Part shown: piece by piece, positions 13,948 to 20,451 of the stretch
Numbering within the stretch: the stretch's first letter is position 1
Layout: each line of letters starts with the position of its first letter
NCBI GenBank assembly: GCA_035486285.1
Contig: DATHNF010000007.1
Coordinates: 1 to 20,451, forward strand
From: DATHNF01 sp035486285
GTDB taxonomy: Bacteria; Patescibacteriota; Saccharimonadia; Saccharimonadales; UBA4665
DNA: 20,451 nucleotides
Direction: 5' to 3'
Notes under the pieces: generated by a model
The model's database searches: none
Told to the model about the DNA's origin: nothing
What the model saw: the letters and a program-made list of their open reading frames with translations, nothing else
Position numbers and translations under genes: made by a program

Positions 13948-15003
13948 ATGATTACTGATTTAAGACTACAGAACTTCAGGTCATATTCAGATGATTCGTT
14001 CGAGTTCAGTCCGGGCGTGAATCTAGTGGTTGGACCGAACGCTAGCGGCAAGACCAATTTACTGGAGGCGGTGCTGGTTTTGTGTCGCGGCAGTTCATAC
14101 CGGGCTAAAGACGCCGAGCTGGTGCAGTTTGACAAACCATGGGGCCGCTTGGACGGACACTTGGCGGATGGCAGCCAGCGAACCCTGAAGCTAACAACTG
14201 AACCGACTCCAGACAAGACATATGAACTGAGCGGCAAAACCTATAAGCGCCTGACGCTCGCCCATACTATCCCAGCCGTGTTGTTTGAGCCGAACCACCT
14301 ACAGCTGCTATCGGGCGGGCCGGAGCGGCGCCGGGACTACCTTGATGACCTCCTGGAGCAAACTACGGCTGGCTACGGCACCCTACGCCGGCAATACCGG
14401 CGAGCGCTCGCCCAACGCAACGCCTTGCTTAAACAGCCCGGACAGGACGTACAGACTAAGATATTTCCTTGGAATGTACGTCTCAGTCAGTTGGCCGGTC
14501 AGATAGTGCGGGCCCGTAGCCAGCTAGCTAGCCAGCTAGATGACCAAATCGGGACTTTGTACCAAGCTCTATCACACGCCAAGACTAAGGTTGGCTTGAC
14601 TTACGACGGTCGCTGGCCAGCCGAAGCTTATGAAAGTAATTTCCTGAACAAGCTGGACTCTAGCTTGGCGCTTGATACCTTGCGTGGTTTTACAAGTACC
14701 GGCCCACACCGCGAAGACCTAGTAGTGCTGTTCGATAAACGGCCCGCACCAGAAACCGCCTCCCGCGGCGAAGCCCGAACCGCTATTCTGGCGCTCAAAA
14801 TCTGCGAGCTCCAAATCATTGAAGCTGCCCGCGAAACAACTCCCCTACTCTTACTCGACGACGTTTTCTCCGAACTCGATGGCAAGCGCCGCCACGCCCT
14901 AACCGACTACCTTGCTGCCTACCAAACCTTCATCACCACCACCGACGCCGACATCGTCCTCAAGCACTTCGCCGAACGCTGCAATGTCATTCCGCTGAGC
15001 TAA
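13948..15003 (+). CDS. recF: DNA replication/repair ATPase RecF
   Basis: A 351-residue SMC-like ATPase that loads RecA at gapped DNA together with RecO and RecR. Walker A is GPNASGKT (29-36), right after the LRLQNFRSYSD start. The RecF-type stretch LLSGGPERRRDYLDDLLE lies at about 120-137, FTSTGPHREDLVV at about 248-260, the ABC-type signature ASRGEART at 271-278, and Walker B LLLLDDVFSELDGKRR from 300. The signature differs from the common SQGQQR form. GGAGAG 8-9 nt before the ATG is a good ribosome site. Length is normal. It follows the four-helix-bundle gene by 46 bp and is convergent with the cell-envelope operon. Confidence 0.96.
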   Translation: MITDLRLQNFRSYSDDSFEFSPGVNLVVGPNASGKTNLLEAVLVLCRGSSYRAKDAELVQFDKPWGRLDGHLADGSQRTLKLTTEPTPDKTYELSGKTYKRLTLAHTIPAVLFEPNHLQLLSGGPERRRDYLDDLLEQTTAGYGTLRRQYRRALAQRNALLKQPGQDVQTKIFPWNVRLSQLAGQIVRARSQLASQLDDQIGTLYQALSHAKTKVGLTYDGRWPAEAYESNFLNKLDSSLALDTLRGFTSTGPHREDLVVLFDKRPAPETASRGEARTAILALKICELQIIEAARETTPLLLLDDVFSELDGKRRHALTDYLAAYQTFITTTDADIVLKHFAERCNVIPLS

Positions 15004-15092
15004 TCGCCCGCACTGGCATTTATAGCTCCTGAATCGAATACCAGCGTGTCGTCTCGGGGATATAAATACCCATTATTATCTTTGCCGGCGCC

Positions 15093-15104
15093 GTGGTCGA
15101 CCAC
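15093..15104. repeat. Perfect 12-bp palindrome downstream of recF
   Basis: GTGGTCGACCAC is fully self-complementary and lies in the 176-bp gap between the convergent recF and the next operon. It may be a protein-binding site or chance; no U-tract follows, so it does not look like a terminator. The rest of the gap shows no recognisable gene. Confidence 0.35.
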
Positions 15105-15179
15105 TTCACAGCAAAAGCACAAATTATTGCAATCACGAATCGTTATCTGCGAGCCGAGTGTTTAGGCAGCTCCAATTTG

Positions 15180-15998
15180 TTATATATTTTGTCCATCAAG
15201 AGTGTAAGTACGGTAACGAGGAGAACCGTTGGTGAACGTAATGGTATGCATAGTAAGCGTTCCGTCAATGGTAATAAACTGTACGTGCAAAGTGAAGGTA
15301 CTGATGTAGGTTGTTTTATCAGTCGTAAAGTTACTATTTTTTTGAGTGGCATTGACACAGATTACTGTTTTGCCAGCCAATGCCTTGTTATTCTGAGTAT
15401 TAATTGCACTTGATAACTTTTGCATTAAGCTATCGAGCGTAAGCGCGTCAATTTGCCACTGGCCAGGGCTGAATGAACCACTAAAACCACTAAAACCAAT
15501 TTCACCACTGCTGTAACCGCACTGAGTTGCAAGGTTTTGCTCGACTTGCAGCGTGTCAGTCCCGGTAAGCTTGGCCTGGGTTGCTAACGGCATGCCCAAT
15601 CCCAGGAGATCAAGCGGACCAAAAGAGCTACCGTTTGCTAGTTGCACCATCGACCCGTCCTTATTGACCTTAAATACGGTTTCATTGCCAGCATATGCCT
15701 GGCTGTTGGCGGATGGATCGCTAACGGTCGCTATTGCGAAGCCTCCTGCGACTTTTACATTTGTAACTTTGGCATCGGGGGTTTGCTTTCTCGCAGCAGT
15801 CGTGGCACTTTTCGTGTACTTGCTTTGCTGGCTCTCTGGTGTTGATACATGGATCATGAATATGAGTATAGTAATAGCAAACAATACGCCGACCACTAGT
15901 AATAGCGTTTTTCTTAGCGTTACTTTTTCATACCCTCCAGGCGTATATGGATTGTTGAATATTTGATTATTGTTTGGTAAATCTGGGTCCCAAGGCAT
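15180..15998 (-). CDS. Single-pass membrane protein of unknown function
   Basis: A 272-residue protein with no family that I recognise. The first ~28 residues are polar (Asn/Pro rich, then basic RK), followed by one hydrophobic segment TLLLVVGVLFAITILIFMI (about 31-49), and then a long polar, Ser/Thr/Gly-rich domain with two cysteines (TQCGYSS, TVICVNA), which is probably outside the membrane. The predicted topology is N-inside, C-outside. A good ribosome site (AAGGAG) precedes the ATG and overlaps the end of the upstream gene; the gap is 12 bp. It is the last gene of the envelope operon, so it may assist or anchor the two upstream secreted proteins. Function is unknown. Confidence 0.85.
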   Translation of the reverse strand: MPWDPDLPNNNQIFNNPYTPGGYEKVTLRKTLLLVVGVLFAITILIFMIHVSTPESQQSKYTKSATTAARKQTPDAKVTNVKVAGGFAIATVSDPSANSQAYAGNETVFKVNKDGSMVQLANGSSFGPLDLLGLGMPLATQAKLTGTDTLQVEQNLATQCGYSSGEIGFSGFSGSFSPGQWQIDALTLDSLMQKLSSAINTQNNKALAGKTVICVNATQKNSNFTTDKTTYISTFTLHVQFITIDGTLTMHTITFTNGSPRYRTYTLDGQNI

Positions 15999-16010
15999 TA
16001 CGTCTCCTTC

Positions 16011-17420
16011 CTAGTTTGTTGCCCGATAGACATTTGTCCATGGATAGTTAGAATATGCTTCAGTCTCAATTTCTTGACCAGTTTGGTCGCCAACCTGTCC
16101 GCCGTCCACGGTACCAAGTTCGTTGATGCGCGCAGCAACCATTTGATTATTACCAATGTAAATTGCTGTGTGGTCTGCGGTGTTGACAAGTATATCACCT
16201 GACTCCATACCCGCTCCTGTTGTTAGATTCACAGATGATGTAATATCTTTAAAGCCTACGCCTGTAAGCGCAGCCCCCTCGGTAGGTGTGGCAAATTCCG
16301 GATTCGTCTGAAAGTATCCGGCCTCAGTTAAGGCAGCAGCAACAAACGACGAACAATCGAAACTGCCGCATGCATGAGTGCAGCTTGGATCCGACTGCCA
16401 CTTCGCCCACCCAGATGTTCGTGTCGCCTGATCGTACCCGTAGCCATTATTATTTGCGATCATCACAGCCCAGCTAACAGCTTTTGCTATTCCTTGACCC
16501 GCAACGCTTCCCGAGCAATCGGACGATGATACGGTTGAACCACCTTGCAGTGGGTCGCCGCCCATTTGCTGAATGTTCTGCATCATATCTGATACTGGGT
16601 GACCGTAGTTGGTGATGTTACCGTCCCAGTCTCCAGTTTTGCCGCTGAGTTCCTCTAATTCTGCCGTTACCGCTGAGGTGGCTTGTATATAATACACGCC
16701 GATACTACCCGTTGGCAGAGACGCTAATATACTTTGCGCTTCGGCTGTAGGCATATCACCCGGTTCACCGCCGCCAACAGCAGGCCCGTCTTGTGTTGTT
16801 TTGGATTCGGAAGCAATATACTGAGCGTCCCGCGTGGCATTTCCTGGACCACCCCCTGAAGTATCGCTGCCATAGTGGTTGATAAAACCACCGGCGCCCC
16901 CACCTTCATTGACCGTGTCCAAATAAAAGAATACCGGCGAAATGTTAGCTGCCTGGACGGCGGACGTGATTTGGCCGATATTACTCGAGTTGAGTCCGTA
17001 TTTTGCTATGACTGGAGAATTGGTTTTAAGAAACCACTGCTCAACTGTACTGTTGGATATATTCCACGTAGAATTATCCGCTTCGCTCAAGAAGGTTTTT
17101 ACCTGATCGATAGTAAATGTGCCTGATCCACTGTTCGTAGATCCACTGCCTGTAGGTCCACTGGTTGTAGCAGAGCTGTCACTAGAACAGGTACCGGTAC
17201 CGACCCAGTTGGGGTATTCGGTAAGGGCTTGCAGTTCAGATTGAGACAAGCAGGTATCAGTAGTCGTGGGAGAGCTACCAATCAATGAAGGTGGGCTCGA
17301 TGATGACGACTGACATGTGTCAGCAAATGCCAGCGGCTGGCCGTAAGAAAGAGCACAAACGAATACTACCAACAAAAGAAGAATATTTTTGTATGCAAAT
17401 TTGGCGGATGAAAGGCGCAT
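16011..17420 (-). CDS. Secreted cell-wall hydrolase with NlpC/P60-like C-terminal domain
   Basis: A 469-residue exported protein. A signal peptide covers about residues 1-33 (basic start, LLLLVVFVCAL core, cleavage likely after AFA). A Ser/Thr/Gly-rich linker follows (to ~100). The region ~105-290 has SPVFFYLDTVNEGGGAGGFINHY and is tentatively a glucosaminidase/lysozyme-like domain; I am not sure of this. The C-terminal ~150 residues look like a cysteine peptidase of the NlpC/P60 or CHAP type: catalytic C356 in GSFDCSSFVAAAL and H417 in GDILVNTADHTAIYIG. Together it would cut peptidoglycan glycan and peptide bonds, as in bifunctional hydrolases of conjugation systems, by analogy only. The other cysteines (36, 57, 78, 302, 347, 351) may form disulfides. 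GGGAGGA precedes the start; the gap to the upstream gene is 2 bp. Confidence 0.85.
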   Translation of the reverse strand: MRLSSAKFAYKNILLLLVVFVCALSYGQPLAFADTCQSSSSSPPSLIGSSPTTTDTCLSQSELQALTEYPNWVGTGTCSSDSSATTSGPTGSGSTNSGSGTFTIDQVKTFLSEADNSTWNISNSTVEQWFLKTNSPVIAKYGLNSSNIGQITSAVQAANISPVFFYLDTVNEGGGAGGFINHYGSDTSGGGPGNATRDAQYIASESKTTQDGPAVGGGEPGDMPTAEAQSILASLPTGSIGVYYIQATSAVTAELEELSGKTGDWDGNITNYGHPVSDMMQNIQQMGGDPLQGGSTVSSSDCSGSVAGQGIAKAVSWAVMIANNNGYGYDQATRTSGWAKWQSDPSCTHACGSFDCSSFVAAALTEAGYFQTNPEFATPTEGAALTGVGFKDITSSVNLTTGAGMESGDILVNTADHTAIYIGNNQMVAARINELGTVDGGQVGDQTGQEIETEAYSNYPWTNVYRATN

Positions 17421-17422
17421 TG

Positions 17423-20400
17423 CTACTGTCCTCCCGGTCCTATTAGGGCCGAAACAACATTTTTGACTATAGCTTCGCCTGAAGATTGATCAGAGGTGCC
17501 CCCAACTGTTACGGCAACTCCATAAGTAGTGCCGCCACTGGCAAATTGTGCGGCCTGGTTGACGACATACGGCGCCCCCAAGCCCGAGCTTTCGGGCTTC
17601 CACCCCTCTTTGGAATACACTATTCCGGGCAGGCCGGCCTGTAAGAGTCCGTTTTGATCGGCTGAGGACAGACTAGCCAGCAAATTCATCCCAAAGTCTT
17701 TCTGTGACGATGGCATATAAGTATCAATCTTTGAGAAGAATTTTGCGAAGTCGTCGGCAGTAATTTGCGATTGGCCCAGAACATATACCGGATCGCTGGT
17801 GTCAAAATGGAAACCGGACATACCGGCTGCCGAGGCAACCGCCTTCACGTCAGAACTACCATTGTTGAGGTGGGCATACACCCAATCCGCCGAAGCGTTA
17901 TCAGAGTTCTCGATCATATTAGTCAGCTCACTTTTTGCTTCTGAACTTATGCTGCCGGAACCGACCTGTTTTAAATAGGCAACTAATAACATCGATTTTG
18001 TGATGGACGCACCATAATTTTGAGAGGTTTCATTATATTTACCAAGCTGATTTCCGGTTGAGTCATAGAGTGCAAAACCAACTTTAACATTCCCTGTATT
18101 GGCTTCTTGCGCGGCCTGCTGGGCGGCTTGGACATTGAGGGTCGTGGTGGTGGGAGTGGGAGTATTGCTTCCGCTGCCAGAGCTACTGCCATTGAGGTCG
18201 GCGAGGTCATCGGAGCTGAGGAGACTGGTGTCGAAAAGGCCGCCAGCGTCGCCGACAGAGTCTTCAATGAGTAGGCAGGGTTCTACTGTGGTGTGGACAG
18301 GCATACCAGTGTTGGGGTCAGTCGGGTCGTTAGCGGCGGCTTGCTGCCACTGGGCAATCGGTCCGCTACTACTGGTGTCGCCACAATTGTGAGCGCTCCA
18401 GTATGCTTCACCGTTTACCGGGATTTGATTGTCGGGGAAGGCAGTCAGGCCAATATTGAATGGGTCGGCCGAAGAAGCTGTGACTGGTGTAGTAGCCGAG
18501 GCCTGTTTGTCCGGGAGTAGCGAGCCAAAGCCATGAGCAATCGCGCCAAAGGGATCGCTCAGAATGCTCGCGAAACCACTCTCCATACTGCCGCCTATGT
18601 CTGTCGGCATGTCGAGAGCGAGCTTGGAGACCAATGAATACTGGCTGTCAGTATTGAACATGCGCGCGAATAGCGGTTGGCTGTCAAACTGCTGCTGCGC
18701 CACTGACTGCTGTTGGTTGACAATGTTCATGTAAGCAACCGGCGAGACGCTTTCGCAACCAATCTGCTCACAGGAATCCTTGCCGGCCACCGCAGCGCCG
18801 CCAGCCATCATGGTTACCTTGCTGCCACCACTCATATTGCTGCCGAAAGGATTGGGAATTAAGTCGTTAGTTATGCTGCTAAATACTGGATTTAAGACTT
18901 GGCTAATAAGTTGGCCGATGTCGCTGAAGCCGGGTATGAGGTTAAGGACATCACCTATAAGACCTCCGAGGATGCTTCCTACACGGCTAATTGCGGTAGC
19001 CGCGGCAGTTATCACGTTAATGCCCGGCAAATTCAGGAACGAATGAATGGAATCAAGCGCATTATTACCTTGGCCAAGCACCTCCTCAGGACAAACTAAT
19101 TTGCCGGCCGGAATAGGCTTGCCGTCTTTGCACACAAAGTTGTTGGAAGCATCTGTGGTATCCGTCGAGGCGTCGGCGTAGGCTTTGGTCGGCAAGATAT
19201 TGTCGAGCATAGAGGTTGGTGTTGAAGATGAGCCGCTATCATTAATCACGGAGTTATATATGGGCGCGCTCTCGGCGGACGCTGTGCCGCCTACTTCGGG
19301 GTCTGTCGAATTGCCTGGGTTGCCCGGTCCAAGCGAGCTGACCATCGACCCCACCTCCGTAGGATCAACGTGACCGGTATGGATCTCATCGGCGAAAGTC
19401 CGGTACATCATATACATGCTGACGGCGGCCGAGGCGTTCACTACATAACTGAGTTTCTTGACACTAGGCCCGACCCTGTTGACGCCACTAATAAGCTGCG
19501 CACCGGTATTGATCCAGCCTATGACGGGCACGCTGTCGGATATATTCTCGCTGAACTCGCTGAGGCCAAGCTTCTCAAGTACCGCGTCAAGGGCGTATTG
19601 TTGGTAACCCTTTTCTGATATATCCGTATAGTCCTGTATCATCTGACTGACTGTGGCGTCGTCGGTTATGCCGTAGGTCTGGGCAAGTTGTTCGAGATTG
19701 GTACGCACGGCAGTATCAGTCGCCGCGTTTTCCGGCGCGCCTTCAAGCTCACCCGTAGTGCCATCTTCCGGTGTAGTCGGCTCGGTGCTTTCGGGATCAC
19801 AGCTTGGATCTAGCAAACACTCCATCACAATACCCAGTGACTGCGTCCGCGGGACGATAACCCGCTGGGTTAGGAATATCTGGGCAGCGTTCTTCTTCTG
19901 GTTAGCGAAGTCCTGGAGAGCGTCTTGGGTACCACAAAAGATGATGCAACGCTTGATGCCGTATTTCTCTTCAAGCAACCTACCGACCTTGTAACGGTAC
20001 ATTACCTGTTTCCACTGCGTCTCGTTTTCGAGGGCACTACGGACAGTCTGCCGAACACTGCCACGGCTTACCTCTTGGAATAGGTCTTTATTATCGGAGG
20101 CGAATGCAGTAATGTCGTCACCATTTGGGTTTTTGATGCCTGGGGCCTTCATGTAGTACTTATAGACGGCACCATGTTTCACAGCCCGGAACTCGATGCC
20201 GTAATCTGAAGCCAGTTTGTTTTCCAGGCGGGCGTTACTCCAGCCTGTATACAAGGCGGTAACCGGGTTGCTACTTGTGCCAAACACTGGGTTACAGCTC
20301 TTGTCGATTGAGGTGCCGTGGCACTTAGTCAGAGCGGGTAGCACATAACTTTTCACGTATGTGCTCAGCATATTTTCGGTCTCGTTCCCTACGGCATTCT

Positions 20401-20451
20401 CGGAGGTCGCGAAGAAGCGGCTTTGAAGATTGTCGACAATGTGTTCGATCT
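17423..20451 (-). CDS. Very large envelope protein with C-terminal beta-lactamase-like serine hydrolase domain (5' end outside window)
   Basis: At least 1008 residues are encoded. An ATG at 20371 is possible, but the frame stays open upstream to the window edge, so I treat the gene as truncated. Numbering is from that ATG. Residues ~1-720 match no family I know. They are Ser/Thr/Asn-rich, hold 12 cysteines mostly in pairs, and have hydrophobic Gly/Ala stretches near 310-335 and 470-530. A low-complexity Ser/Gly/Thr linker (~724-743) leads to a ~240-residue domain with the class A beta-lactamase/transpeptidase-like motifs S789-I-T-K792, S823-D-N825 and a KTG-like K921-E-G. The SxxK to SDN spacing (34) is much shorter than in class A beta-lactamases (about 60), so a compact Beta-lactamase2-type serine hydrolase acting on peptidoglycan is more likely than antibiotic resistance. 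The next gene encodes a wall hydrolase, supporting a wall-remodelling role. Confidence 0.8.
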   Translation of the reverse strand, partial: IEHIVDNLQSRFFATSENAVGNETENMLSTYVKSYVLPALTKCHGTSIDKSCNPVFGTSSNPVTALYTGWSNARLENKLASDYGIEFRAVKHGAVYKYYMKAPGIKNPNGDDITAFASDNKDLFQEVSRGSVRQTVRSALENETQWKQVMYRYKVGRLLEEKYGIKRCIIFCGTQDALQDFANQKKNAAQIFLTQRVIVPRTQSLGIVMECLLDPSCDPESTEPTTPEDGTTGELEGAPENAATDTAVRTNLEQLAQTYGITDDATVSQMIQDYTDISEKGYQQYALDAVLEKLGLSEFSENISDSVPVIGWINTGAQLISGVNRVGPSVKKLSYVVNASAAVSMYMMYRTFADEIHTGHVDPTEVGSMVSSLGPGNPGNSTDPEVGGTASAESAPIYNSVINDSGSSSTPTSMLDNILPTKAYADASTDTTDASNNFVCKDGKPIPAGKLVCPEEVLGQGNNALDSIHSFLNLPGINVITAAATAISRVGSILGGLIGDVLNLIPGFSDIGQLISQVLNPVFSSITNDLIPNPFGSNMSGGSKVTMMAGGAAVAGKDSCEQIGCESVSPVAYMNIVNQQQSVAQQQFDSQPLFARMFNTDSQYSLVSKLALDMPTDIGGSMESGFASILSDPFGAIAHGFGSLLPDKQASATTPVTASSADPFNIGLTAFPDNQIPVNGEAYWSAHNCGDTSSSGPIAQWQQAAANDPTDPNTGMPVHTTVEPCLLIEDSVGDAGGLFDTSLLSSDDLADLNGSSSGSGSNTPTPTTTTLNVQAAQQAAQEANTGNVKVGFALYDSTGNQLGKYNETSQNYGASITKSMLLVAYLKQVGSGSISSEAKSELTNMIENSDNASADWVYAHLNNGSSDVKAVASAAGMSGFHFDTSDPVYVLGQSQITADDFAKFFSKIDTYMPSSQKDFGMNLLASLSSADQNGLLQAGLPGIVYSKEGWKPESSGLGAPYVVNQAAQFASGGTTYGVAVTVGGTSDQSSGEAIVKNVVSALIGPGGQ

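Noticed and set aside
15004..15179. tRNA or small RNA gene between recF and the envelope operon
   Set aside because: A tRNA-like TCGAAT stretch is present, but no cloverleaf arms could be assembled around it.
17423..18200. Antibiotic-resistance beta-lactamase
   Set aside because: The domain is the end of a huge envelope protein, the motif spacing is unlike class A enzymes, and the operon points to cell-wall work.
1..20451. Recoded TGA as in Gracilibacteria/Absconditabacteria, CRISPR arrays, rRNA or insertion sequences
   Set aside because: TGA ends several complete genes at expected positions; no regularly spaced repeats, rRNA sequence or transposase were seen.

Overview
The window looks like the replication-origin region of a Patescibacteria/CPR genome, most likely a Candidatus Saccharibacteria (TM7) relative. 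This rests on the compact convergent block rpmH-rnpA-yidC-jag beside dnaA-dnaN-recF, a four-helix-bundle (S23-type) gene between dnaN and recF, and the lack of yidD. The standard genetic code fits, because TGA serves as a stop (for example in the GT4 gene). The phylum is an inference and could not be tested here.

Layout. (1) Positions 1-8204 hold a surface-polysaccharide locus. A leftward operon encodes a Wzm/Wzt-type ABC exporter whose ATPase carries a C-terminal extension, then a DegT-family sugar aminotransferase, a SAM methyltransferase and the start of an ATP-grasp protein. Facing it are a GT2 glycosyltransferase, an Rmd-like reductase, a convergent GDP-mannose 4,6-dehydratase and a GT4 glycosyltransferase. 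Gmd plus Rmd would make GDP-D-rhamnose, which the transferases could use for a glycan exported by Wzm/Wzt. (2) Positions 8238-10279 hold the leftward operon rpmH-rnpA-yidC-jag (ribosomal protein L34, RNase P protein, membrane insertase, RNA-binding KhpB), with a good promoter at 10321-10349. (3) Positions 10280-15003 hold the origin region: DnaA-box-like motifs upstream of dnaA, dnaA, a second box cluster followed by an AT-rich stretch between dnaA and dnaN (the best oriC candidate), dnaN, a four-helix-bundle gene and recF. (4) Positions 15180-20451 hold a tightly packed leftward operon for cell-envelope proteins: a very large Cys-rich protein ending in a class-A beta-lactamase-like serine hydrolase domain (its start lies outside the window), a secreted protein with an NlpC/P60-like C-terminal domain, and a single-pass membrane protein of unknown function.

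The most striking unexplained structure is the divergent intergenic region between the exporter operon and the GT2 gene. Positions 3910-4073 form a ~164-bp imperfect palindrome with perfect 23-bp tips that contain the GT2 start codon, and a 16-bp dyad lies at its centre. It may be an invertible (phase-variation) switch or an inverted duplication of a promoter and start region. A second recurring observation is that several good -10 hexamers lie only about 6-12 nt from start codons, which suggests leaderless or nearly leaderless mRNAs.
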